From Hevea brasiliensis (taxonomy: Eukaryota; Streptophyta; Magnoliopsida; Malpighiales; Euphorbiaceae), in NCBI RefSeq assembly GCF_030052815.1, contig NC_079499.1, forward strand, positions 87,769,183 to 87,833,182: a stretch of 64,000 nt of DNA, read 5' to 3'. The notes below the pieces were generated by a model. It was not told the origin of the DNA. It was given only the letters and a program-made list of their open reading frames with translations, and made no database searches. The translations under genes were made by a program, and so were the position numbers. Positions within the stretch are counted from its first letter, which is position 1, and each line of letters opens with the position of its first letter. Positions 33,508-44,977 of this stretch are shown here, in pieces.

Positions 33508-36500
33508 TGTCACACCTTACCCCTCTGTAAGGCATAACATGATCCTGTAGAATACCTAATGAACTACCGAACTTCACCTACCAATAACTCATTAAGTACC
33601 CTACAAGGGATTTTAAAATAATTTTCTTATTTTTGATAAGTGGTGAGCATTTTCTAATAAGTATTTAAAACATTTAGTTAAAATTAAAACTAGTTAATAT
33701 TTTTGGTCCATTTTATTTTTACGCAAATTTTATAAAAATTTTGACAGAGTTCCCTCTGTATTTTGAGAAAACAGTTCTTCAAATACCTGAAAAAAAGCAC
33801 TTCTAAAAATTTTTCTCAACAACTGCTTCAATTTCATACTCAATCTCAATCAATTTCTCAACACATTTATCAACTTTCAAATTTCAAATCCACTATCCAA
33901 TGATCATCAAAATACTATCAATCCATTTCATTCAAATTAAATAAAATAGTTCCATTCATATTTCATTAGAGACAAACAATTTAGATACATCATTACAAAA
34001 TTTACATTAAGAGAATTTCAAACTACAATATATATTACAACTTTATACAAATTTTATACAAACTGCTCAAGACCCATTTTTACATGTCCATACATTTATG
34101 TGCAAATGTACATCAAAAGAAATATTTACAATCAGGGTATAAATTATACCCGATAGCTTCAAAGCAGGAAGATCCTCAATCCTCAGCAGTTCAGTCTGCT
34201 CCTCCTCTAGTCTCTATATCTGCGACAGCAATAAAAGCTATCGCTGAGTACTAGGACTCAGTGGTGCACAACATACTAAAATAATCTTTATGCAAAACTT
34301 AAATCACATTTATTCAAAAATTTGACTAAACAAGAGCATTAAACACAAAACATGAATTATGAAATTTTAATACAAACCAAGTTCATTTCGAAGTATCAAA
34401 ACACATTTCATAAAACCCACAGTTAGATCATGCCATTCGAAACAAATATAATCTCAATAGCCAGAGGCTAAAGAGAAATCACATCACAAGGCTAGCTAGC
34501 TCAAATATATGGATATCCATTCACATCCTCTTCTACTGGCACACCTCAACACTTCTCCAGAGAAGGAATCAAAATTCAAAACTAATTACCCCCACTAGTC
34601 GTGCTAGTGAGGTGTTCAAATATATGGTCATGACACTGTGGTTTCAAAACTTATCTTAAAAATTTACTAAACATTGTCATTTCAAATATACATAATAACT
34701 TTCAACAATTTAAATCAAACATCATAAGAATGCCATAATCCAATATTTTACATTATTCAAAACAGTATGCAACAGATGATTATAAAAAGTACACGTTGTG
34801 CACAAACCTCAAGCGAGTCGCCTCTTGGCCTTGACTCGGTTCCTCGGGTTCTTTCCCGGTGTTCTTTTCAACTAAAACACATAATTTTACAATGTTTCAG
34901 TACCATCATTTAACATAAATCCAAAAATAAATTTAGCCTTATTTTACCTAGCTCTAACGTGCTAAACTCGACTTTCTCGAAATTTTGTGTTCTGGGTTAC
35001 TATTCACTATACTATTCAAGTCAAATTGTTGACTTTCTAAGGCTTAATAGGTATGGGAACTCCAACTTCACCCACATACCACATTTTGGTCACTAAACTT
35101 GTTGGTTTTAGTCATTTTCTCAAAACTTAGGTCTTTTAGGCAAAATGGTCAAATTTTCAGTTTTGGTATCCCTAATTGTACTGTTTCATTGGTCAGTTTA
35201 CTGTTGGAATTTGGCAAAACTTTCTTCATAGAAAATGTTCCCTATTTTCTTAAGTTTATTTTCCTTTTCAAATCACCCCAATTGGAGTTTTGTAGCTCAA
35301 GTTATAAGCAAATTACATTTACTGTTTATGCTGCAGAATTTGGTTCTACAGATTTGTTGCTCCAATTTTGTTCAGCAATTTGATCAAGTTAAGTCCATAA
35401 TTTGGTCTAATTTTCTGCATATGAAATGTTCTACTATGTCTTAGGTTTCCATCAGTTCAAGAATCACCTAAATCGGAGTTTTCTAGAGAGAGTTATAGCC
35501 ATTGAAACTTTACTGTTCAAATGGCAAATCTGCAGTCTGTAGATTCAGGTCACCAACTTTGCTCAGTAATTTGAGTGGGTTAATGGCATAATTTGAGTTT
35601 TTGTTCTACATGAAAGTTTTAGATCTATATCTCATCTAACCACTGGTAAAATTTCACGTCATTTTGACCTGCCTAGCTAGAGTTATGACCAAATGAACAA
35701 ACACTATTCATTTGGTCAGTTTGTGCAGAGGCAGCCTGTAATTTTTCAACTTTGATCAATTTGTTCACTAGGTTTTGGTCACTTTTTGGGCATGCTTCCT
35801 AAATGAAAATTGTGTCATTTAGTGCCTATTTTCATCCCCAATTCGTCCCATATCCATTGGACTTGTAAAATTTTATTTTTAGTCCCTCAAAGGAGATTTT
35901 GGTCATGCTGCCAGCACATGACCTTATCCAATCCGAATTGGCTTTTAATTTCAACACTTCTAACACACCTCATTTGGTCACAAATGACCATTTTTTACTT
36001 CACATTAGGTCAAAGACACCATTTACAAATTTCTCCAAATTTTTGCCTCAAAACCCTAGTTCTCAAACCCTAACCACTCTAATTCAATGCAATTAACTAA
36101 TTCAAAGCATATAAACACAATCTTTCAACTCATTCAAGCATCTTAACATGTTTAACTCAATCAAACTCATGCAAATCACTCTCCCCTCCCTGTTGGACGA
36201 ATTTCAGTTTAGTCCCTCACACATATTTTTTTTATTTTAAGTTTATTTACAAGTAATTCAAGCTAAAATCACAACAAATAATCTCAAACTTTCAAATTGA
36301 TGTGTTTACCTCAACTTTGATATCCAATCTTCAATTTTCCTCCTCTTTTCTTCTTTCTTTCTTGTTAAATTTCTTTCTCAAGGGAAGGGAATAAGGTTTT
36401 ATGGAGTGATTATAGAAGAAGTTGGGATTTGGTAAGGGTTTCAAAGCTTGAAGTAAGCTTAAAATGAAATTTGCAATGGTGAGGGAGAGGAAGAGAGGAT

Positions 36501-37195
36501 GAGGCGGAAACTAATGGAAAAGATGACCAAATGAATTTTTCTTTTCTTTTCTTTTGTCTTTTTATCTCTTTAGAAAGACCAAAAGTCTAAATAAATAAAT
36601 TAATTAATTATATTCTTTATGGCATCATGCATGAGGTCATGCATGATGTCATCACTTTTTAACTTTTCCATTCTCTTCTTTTATTTTTTCTATTAGTTCT
36701 TTAATTTAATTCTCGATTCCGAATTTTTTTTTCTCCGATTTTATTTGACAGTTAGGTCAGGAGTCAGCTCTCGGGGTCAATTGACCAAATTGCCCCTCAC
36801 CGATTCATCCCGGTTTGCAAATAATTTAATATTTCTTCCGGCTCCCTGACCTAAGTATTTAACTGGCTTAACAGTTCTTTTTTGTGATTTTCTCTTTTCC
36901 ACCGTGTTTATAAGGGTCCTAAGGACCGCAACGTCACTTTTTACGGTTCGAAATTTGAGTTTAAAACAACCCATGATCGTTCGAGAAGGTCACCCATCAT
37001 TTGTGACTCTCGGCTCGTTTAACTATTACATTACATTTTTCTTATTTATACTCAACTAATTGAACATTACTAATTATTTGTGTTTATGGCTTCTCCAGTT
37101 GTCTTAAGTGTGGTTCTTATCTTCTTAATTATCCGGACTGACACCGGTCACCATAACAGTGAAATATACCAAGCTATGAAAATAGGGGTGTTACA
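33508..37195 (-). repeat. Element D 3' LTR (left)
   Basis: Sense direction is from 37195 to 33508. It holds the U3 palindrome with RY words (36623-36648), the 14-bp-arm inverted repeat with one mismatch (35686-35717), ~190-bp modules (about 35240-35830) and the covarying hairpin (34244-34261). No real gene; the open frames at 35099-35383 and 35810-36073 recur in the other D LTR with changes and have no known match. Confidence 0.93.
36623..36648. promoter_or_regulatory. RY-repeat palindrome in D left LTR
   Basis: CATCATGCATGA and TCATGCATGATG flank GG. Each arm contains CATGCATG, the RY/Sph word recognised by plant B3 proteins of the ABI3/FUS3/LEC2 group. The right LTR has 15-bp perfect arms at 57458-57472 and 57475-57489. 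Confidence 0.65.
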
Positions 37196-37232
37196 ATTCT
37201 CCCCTCCTTAAATAAATTTCGTCTCGAAATTT
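37196..37232 (-). other. Polypurine tract and pre-PPT inverted repeat, D
   Basis: On the minus strand TAAGGAGGGGAGAAT (37196-37210) abuts the LTR. The inverted repeat is AAATTTCG (37214-37221) with CGAAATTT (37225-37232). Confidence 0.87.
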
Positions 37233-37241
37233 TATCTGGTA

Positions 37242-38640
37242 TTAATCTCTGAACAACTGTGGGTGCTGTCTCCTCATGTCCTCCTCTCGTTCCCAAGTAG
37301 CCTCCTGGCCTAAATAATGGTTCCACAACACTTTTACCAATGGTATTTGTTTGTTCCGTAGCCGCTTCACCTCATAAGCCAGAATCTCTATGGGTTCTTC
37401 TTTATATGTGAGGTCTGGATTCACTTCAATTTCCTCTACTGGTAGTACATGAGATGGGTCTAATCAATACCTCCTCAACATAGACACATGGAAGACATTA
37501 TGTATCTTCTCCAACTCTGGAGGTAGTGCCAAACGATAAGCCAAAGGACCGACTCTTTCCAGAACCTCATATGGCTCAATGAAACGAGGACTCAGTTTCC
37601 CCTTTCTGCCGAATCTCATAATTCTCTTCCAAAGAGAAACTTTGAGGAAAACTTTCTCACCCACTGCATACTCAATATCCCTTCTTTTCAAATTAATGTA
37701 GGACTTTTGACGGTCTGATGCAGTCTTAAGTCGATCTCAGATCACCCTGATTTTCTCCTCAGTTTGCTGAATAATTTCGGGTCCAATCATTTTTCTTTCA
37801 CCTAAGTCATCCCAACACAACAGGGTTCTACATTTTCTGCCATACAAAGCTTCATATGGAGGCATCCCAATGCTTGATTGGTAGCTGTTGTTATAAGCAA
37901 ACTCAATCAAAGGCAAGTGTGTATCCCAACTGCCCTCAAACTCAATCACACAAGCCCGTAGCATATCCTCCAAGATCTGAATTACCCTCTCAGACTGGCC
38001 ATCTGTCTGTGGGTGGAATGCAGTACTGAAGTTCAATCTAGTTCCTAGGGCTCTCTGAAGACTACCCCAGAATCTAGAAGTGAACCTAGGATCTCTGTCT
38101 GATACAATAGATACTGGCACTCCATGCAGTCTCACAATCTCATCAATGTACAACTTGGCCAATCTTTCTAAACTGCAGTCCATCCGGACTGGCAGAAAAT
38201 GAGCAGACTTGGTTAGTCTGTCAATAATGACCCATACTGCATCATGACTCTTTTGTGTCCTCGGAAGTCCCATCACAAAATCCATCGTTATTCTTTCCCA
38301 TTTCCATTCTGGTACTGGTAGTGGATGTAACAACCCAGCGGGTACTTGATACTCTGCCTTTACTTGCTGACAAGTTAGGCATTTAGAAACAAACTCTGCC
38401 ACATTTCTTTTCTTACCCATCCACCAGTAATGCTCCTTTAGCCCCCTATACATTTTTGTGCCACTAGGGTGCATGGCAAAAGGAGACTCATGTGCTTCCT
38501 TCAAAATGATCTTCCTCAATTCAACATCATTAGGAACACACATTCTGCCCTAGTGTAGCAATAGACCATCATCTCTAATTGAGAATTCTGGTTTCTTACC
38601 CTGTCGGACTTCTTCCATCAGCTTTTGATACTTCTGATCA
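37242..38640 (-). pseudogene. pol: Element D integrase and chromodomain
   Basis: A 268-residue open frame (38543-37737) has the HHCC zinc domain (AHESPFAMH, CLTCQQ), MDFVMGLP, SDRDPRF and DGQSERVIQ followed directly by [14 protein letters not shown] stop ends it at 37737 where RDRLK is expected. The next frame (37691-37464) carries the GPY/F part to LRRY, and a stop at about 37463 separates the chromodomain (37424-37242: EEPIEILAYEV..LRNKQIPLVKVLW..EATWE). A stop also precedes MCVPND. All catalytic residues are present. Confidence 0.9.
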
Positions 38641-38642
38641 TT

Positions 38643-39867
38643 CTAAGCAGCTATTCTAATCTGATCAATCAACACTGGCTGTACATGCCATGCAACTGCT
38701 GTCTGCCCCTCATCATTAATCTCTAAGCTGGTATGTAATGATCTCAACTCATGTACCAAAGACAAAGGAGTAACCCGTAGACTTGCTATAGTCTTGCGAC
38801 TTAAGGCGTCAACCACAACATTAGCTTTCCCTGGCCGATAGTCTATCAGACAATCATAGTCTTTTATCAACTCTAACCATCTCCTCTGTCTCAAGTTCAA
38901 CTCCTTCTAAGCACCGAAATACTTCAAACTCTTATGATCTGTGTAGATGTAACATTTCTCCCCATACAAATAGTGCCTCCAGATCTTAAGAGCAAACACA
39001 ATAGCTGCAAGCTCCAAATCATGTGTCGGATAGTTCCTCTCATGCGGTTTTAGCTGGCGTGATGTATAGGCAATGACATTTCGATCTTGCATCAATACAC
39101 AGCCTAACCCATTGTGAGAAGCATCACTATAAACAATGTATTCTTTACCCGGTGTAGGTAAAGTTAGGACTGGAGCTTCAGTCAAACATCTTTTCAATTC
39201 ATCAAAACTCTGTTGGCATTTATCTGTCCACTGAAATTTCACATCTTTTCTAAGCAGCTTTGTCAATGGAGATGCCAACATGGAGAATCCCTTCACAAAT
39301 CGACGGTAGTATCCAGCTAAACCCAGAAAAACTGCGAATCTCTGTGATATTTCTGGATGGCCTCCAATTAAGGACAGCTTCAATCTTACTTGGATCTACC
39401 ATGATGCCCTCTTCTGATACTACATGCCCCAAGAAAGATATTTCCTTCAGCCAAAATTCACACTTCGACAATTTGGCATATAGTTGTTTCTCCCTCAAAG
39501 TCTATAGTACAATCCGCAGATGTCTATCATGCTCTTCTGCACTCCTCGAATAGACCAATATATCATCAATGAATACCACAGCAAACTGGTCGAGGTATGG
39601 TCTGAAGATAGTGTTCATCAAATCCATAAAAGCAGCCGGAGCATTAGTTAACCCGCATGGCATAACTAGGAACTCATAATGGCCATAGCGGGTTCTGAAG
39701 GCAGTTTTATGAATACTCTGCTCTTGTACTTTCAGCTGATAATAACCTGATCTCAGGTCAATTTTGGAGAACACAACTGCACCCCTCAACTGATCAAACA
39801 AGTCATCAATGTGGGGCAATAGATATCTATTCTTTATTGTCACCTTATTCAACTACCAATAATCAAT
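38643..39867 (-). pseudogene. pol: Element D RT (C-terminal part) and RNase H
   Basis: It starts where E inserted, at the LN of the RT motif DYRQLN. Reading down from 39852 there are [22 protein letters not shown] (Gly-Phe changed to Gly-Cys context), FIDDILVYS, a stop near 39502, LGHVVSEEG and a frameshift near 39340. RNase H (39383-38907) follows with [18 protein letters not shown] and [10 protein letters not shown], then a stop at about 38905 and the ALSRK region (38900-38643). The N-terminal half of RT is at 52132 and beyond. Confidence 0.9.
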
Positions 39868-39872
39868 ACACA

Positions 39873-42800
39873 TGTAACACCCCCATTTACATAGCCTGGT
39901 ATATTTCACTGTTCTGGTGACCGGTGTCGGTCCGGACAATTAAGAGGATTAGAACCACACTTAAGACAACTAGAGAAGCTATAAATACAAATAATTAGTA
40001 ATGTCCAATTAGTTAAGTATAAAAAAGAAAAATAGAACATAAGAAGTTAAACGAGCCGAGAGTCACAGCGATGGGTGACCTTCTCGGGAACGACTGCGAA
40101 TTCATTTTAAACTCAAATTTCGAACCGTAAAAAGTGACATTGCGATCCTTAGGACCCTTATAAGCACAGCAGAAAAGAGAAAATCACGAAAAAGATCTAT
40201 TAAGCCAGTCAAATAATTAGGTCAGGAAGCCGGAAGAAATATGGAATTAATTGCAAACCGGGATGAACCGGCGAGGGGCAATTTGGTCAATTGACCCCAA
40301 GAGCTGACTCCTGACCTAATTGTCAAATAAAATTGGAGAAAAGAAAATTTTGTAATCGAGAATTAAATTAAAGAACTAATAGAAAAAAAAAAGAGAAAAT
40401 GAAAAAGGTGTAGGGAGATGACATCATGCATGATGCCATAAAGAATATAATTAATAAATTTACTTAAATTGATTTTTGGTCTTCTTAAGACATAAAAGAA
40501 AAGAAAAAAAAAATAAAACATAAAAGTCTTCTTCAAAAATGTCACTCTCCCTCTCCCACACCAAAACCTCCATTAAAGCTCAATTTTGAGCTTGCATATT
40601 ATAAGATTTCACCATAGAAAAGTAAGCCACCATAGTTAAAGCTTGTCTAGGCAACTTGAGAAGAAGATTGGTCATCAAAGAAAGAAGAAAAGAAGAAAGA
40701 AAATTGGAGAAAAGGGGAGTTAGAAGTTGCTACACAAAGGTTAGTGATTTAAGTTGCAAATGAGTTTATTACTTGTGTTTATAACTTAGTTAACTTAGAA
40801 AAATGCTTAAAATGAAATAAAAATTTGTTGAGGGACCATGAATGATTTTCAGCCAGCATGTATATGGGAGTATATTTGCATGGTTTGATGGATTTAATTG
40901 GGTATATAAACCTTAGTTAGTTGAATGACTATGGTTAGAGGCATGGAATCAAGTAAATGCATGAGGTTAGTGAATTAGGGTTTGGACATTAGGGTTTAGA
41001 GACCAAAAATGTGAAAAACTTGTAAATAGTGTCTTTGACCTAATGTGAAGTGAAAATTGGTCATTTTTTTACCAAATGAGGTGTGTTAGAAGTGTTGGAA
41101 TTAAAAGCCAATTCGGATTGGATAAGGTCATGTGCTGGCAGCATGACCAAAATCTCCTTTGAGGGACTAAAAATGAAATTTTACAAGCCCATTGGATATG
41201 GGACCAATTGGGGATGAAAATAGGCACTAAATGACACAATTTTCATTTAGGAAGCATGTCCAAAAAGTGACTAAAACCTAGTAAACAAATTGACCAAAGT
41301 TGAGAAATCGTAATCTGCCTCTGCACAACCTGACCAAATGAACAGTATTTGTTCATTTGGTTATAACTCGAGCTAGGCAGATCGAAGTGACCTAAAACTT
41401 TACCAGTGGTTAGATGAGATATAGATCTAAAACTTTCATGAAGAACACAAACCCAAATTATGCCATTAACTAAATCAAATTACTGAGCAAAGTTGGCTCA
41501 CTAAATCTGCAGACTGTAGATTTGCCATTTGAACAGTAAAGTTTCAATGGCTATAACTCTCTCTAGAAAACTCTGATTTAGGTGATTCTTGAACTGATGG
41601 AAATCTAAGACATAGTATAACATTTCATATGAAGAAAATTAGACCAAATTATGGACTTAACTTTATCAAATTGCTGAAGAAAGTTGGAGCAATAAATCTG
41701 CAGAACCAAATTCTGTAGCATGAACAGTAAACGTAATTTGCTTATAACTTGAGCTACAAAACTCCAATTAGAGTGATTCAAAAAGGAGAATAAACTTAAG
41801 ACAATAAGGAACATTTTCTATGAAGAAATTTTTGCCAAATTCCAACAGTAAACTGACCAATGAAATAATACAATTAGGGACACCAAAACTGAAAATTTGG
41901 CAATTTTGCCTAAAAGACCTAAGTTTTGAGAAAATGACCAAAACCAACAAGTTTGGTGACCAAAATGTGGTATGTGGGTAAAGTTGGAATTCCCATACCT
42001 ATTAAGCCTTAGAAAGTCAATAATTTGACTTGAATAGTGTAGTGAATAGTAACCCTAAACACAAAATTTCAAGAATGTCGAGTTTAACACGTTAGAGCTA
42101 GGTAAAAGTGAAGTTAAATTTATTTTTGGATTAATGCTAAGTTATGGTACTGAAACACTGTGAAATTATGTGTTTCAGTTGAAAAGAACACCGGGAAAGA
42201 ACCTGAGGAACCAAGTCAAGGCCAAAAAGCAATTCGCTTGAGGTTTGTGCACAACGTATACTTTTCATAATTATCTTTTACATACTGTTTTGAATAATGT
42301 GAAATATTGAATTATGGCATTCTTATGATGTTTTGATTTAAATTGTTGAAAGTTATTATGTATATTGAAATGACAATGTTTAGAAAATTGTTAAGATAAG
42401 TTTTGAAACCACAGTGTCATGACCATATATTTGAACACCTCACTAGCATGACTAGTGGGGGTTATTAGTTTCGAATTTTGATTCCTTCTCTGGAGAAGTG
42501 TTGAGGTGTGCCAGTAGAAGAGGATGTGAATGGATATCTATATATTTGAGCTAGCTAGCCTTATGATGTGATTTCTCTTTAGCCTCTGGCTATTGAGATT
42601 CTATTTGTTTCGAATGGCATGATCTAACTGTGGGTTTTATGAAATGTTATTTGATACTTCAAAATGAAATTGTTTGGGATTAAAATCTCATAATGCATGA
42701 TTTATACTTAATTCTCATGTTCAGCCAAATTTTTGAATAAATGTGATTTAAGTTTTGCATAAAAATTATTTTAGTATGTTGTGCACCACTGAGTCCTAGT

Positions 42801-43540
42801 ACTCAGCGATAGCTTATTCTTTGTCAGATCTGAGAGAATAGAGGAGCAGCGAATTTCTTGAGGTGTGAGGAGCTATCAGCTTAAAGTCATTGGGTATAAT
42901 TTATACCCTAATTGTAAATATTTCTTTTGATATATGTATTGCATATAAATGTATGGACATGTAAATGGGTCTTGAGCAGCTTGTACAAAAATTTGTATGA
43001 AGTTTGTAATAAAGTTTAGTTTGTATTTCTTTTGATGTAAATTTTATAAAAATGTATATAAATTATTTTGTCTCTAATGAAATATGAGTGGAACTATTTT
43101 ATTTAATTTAAATGAAATGTATTGCTAGTATTCTGAAGATTATTGAATTTTGAACTTGAGAAATTGATTGAAATGATTGTGGAATTGTTGAAATTGATTG
43201 AGTTTGATTGTGAAAGTGAAGTAGTTGTTGAGAAAACATTTTTTAGAAGTGCTTTTTACAGGTATTTGAAGAACTGGTTGTTCAAAATACAGACAGAACT
43301 CTGTCAAAATTTTTATAAAATTTGAAAAAAAATAAAATGGGCCAAAATTTCCAACTAACTTTGAACTTAATTATATGTTTTAAATACTTATTTGTAAATG
43401 CCCACCACTTGTTTAAAGTAAGAAAATTGTTTTAAAATCCCTTGTAGGATACTTAATGAGTTACCGGTAGGAGAAGTTCGGTAGTTCATTAGGTATTCTA
43501 TGGGATCATGTTATGCCTTACAGAGGGGTAAGGTGTGACA
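39873..43540 (+). repeat. Element E 5' LTR
   Basis: It starts TGTAACACCCCC and ends GGTGTGACA. It contains the 14-bp palindrome CATCATGCATGATG (40422-40435), ~190-bp modules (about 41200-41830), the inverted repeat TGACCAAATGAACA...TGTTCATTTGG (41331-41363) and the covarying hairpin (42789-42806). Compared with the 3' LTR it has one fewer copy of a 12-bp unit at the palindrome. Confidence 0.94.
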
Positions 43541-43548
43541 TGTTTTAG

Positions 43549-43560
43549 TGGTGTCAGAGC
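43549..43560 (+). other. Primer-binding site, element E (one mismatch)
   Basis: TGGTGTCAGAGC, eight bases after the LTR end, differs from the consensus TGGTATCAGAGC by A to G at position five. It is probably a mutation after insertion. Confidence 0.85.
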
Positions 43561-43729
43561 AAGTTTTTGAAGTATGTTTTAAATTGTGAATTTGTTTCTT
43601 TTCTTTGCTAAGTACAACTGCTCAATGTCCATAATTGTTACATATAGTGCATTACATCTTGAATATGAACTAACGGAGGGAAATCTCCTTGTGTTACTTG
43701 TTCAGGAGATACCCTAACTTCAGACTGAG

Positions 43730-44977
43730 ATGGAAGAAGGGGATCGCTCAGTTGAGAAGTCTGTTGAAGCTGAGGCATAAGGGGAAGCCCCATCTTTACT
43801 GAATGTCAGTGGGTCAGTAGCACCAGCCCCACAAATGCCGCAGTTTCCTGCACAGTTCGCACAGCAGATGGCGGTAATGTTTCAACAAATGGCTGGGGGT
43901 ATGCCTATTCAAGCTCCACCCCAGACACCTGTGACACAACCACTACCTCCAGCCAGGTAGTATGATAAATTATTGAAGTATGGGGCTGTAGAATTTAAGG
44001 GTACAGTGGACCCTTTAGAGGCAGAGCAATGGCTTGAAAGAATGGACAGAGTATTTAAGAAGCTGCACTGCCAAGATGAACTAAAGTTTGAGTATTCTGT
44101 GTCGCTACTGCAAGGGGATGCGTATGATTGGTGGAAGACCATTCCCCACAGCTTGGTTGAACCACCAGTGCTAACCTGGGATGACTTCATTAGAGAGTTC
44201 AGACAGAAATACATCCCAGATGCATATGTTGATCAGAAACTGCAAGAATTTTTGAGTTTGAAACAAGGAAATCGATCAGTGGCAGAGTATGAGAGGGAGT
44301 TCTCCCGCTTAAGTCATTATGCTGGGAGTCTCCTTACTACCAGCAAGGCAAGATGCAAGAGATTTGAGACGGGTTTGAAGCCCAGTATAAGGATGCAAGT
44401 TGTGGGATTTTGACACAACAACTTCTCTGAGCTTATGTCTCAAGCACTTGAACTAGAGAGAATTGAATCAGAAGCAACCCCAGTGAAAGAAAAATCAGAA
44501 AAAGCTGAGAAATCAGAAAAAGACAAGGGGGAAAAATCAGTTGAACAGAGTTCTGGTGCTACCTCTGGAAAGAAAAAGAAATTTAGTGGACCTAGCAGGG
44601 GTCGAGGTGGAAGACTTGGTAGGGGCAGATTTTCTGGACAAAGGACCCCTAGGTCTGGTCAGCAGTCGAGCAGGGGTTCACATTCTGCCCACCCCCTATG
44701 AGACTTGTGGCAAGATTCATGGGGGGAATGCTATTGGGCCACTGGAGCCTGCTTTAACTGCGGAGGCAAGGGTCATTTAGCAAGAGACTGCACTAGTGCT
44801 CCGTCTTCGAGATATGGTCCAGCTCCTACTACTGCCGAGGGATCTATTTAGAGTCCTGCTCCCAGAGGTTCACAGTCTATTGATAGAGGAAGAGGCAGAG
44901 GTAGAGGCACTGCTTCAGGCAGTCAGGGCACAGTTGGTCAATTAGCACAAGGGAGTGCTTCAGCCAGAGTCTACAAG
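43730..44977 (+). pseudogene. gag: Element E gag
   Basis: The ATG at 43730 (MEEGDRSVEKSVEAEA) is followed by a TAA at 43778-43780 and another stop just before 43973. The capsid then runs open (43973-44413): VEFKGTVDPLEAEQWLERM, YDWWKT, FRQKYIPDAY and YEREFSRLSHYAG. A TGA replaces Arg at 44411, then a Lys/Glu-rich and Gly/Arg-rich linker. One extra base near 44695 and one missing base near 44725 shift the frame and restore it, so the zinc knuckle ACFNCGGKGHLARDC is readable and complete. The frame is continuous with pol at 44978. Confidence 0.9.

Noticed and set aside
43143..43325. 60-residue frame repeated at 51729-51944
   Set aside because: Leu/Glu-rich frame in the last part of the E LTRs; it matches between the copies because they are LTRs, and corresponding D LTR sequence is not open in the same way.
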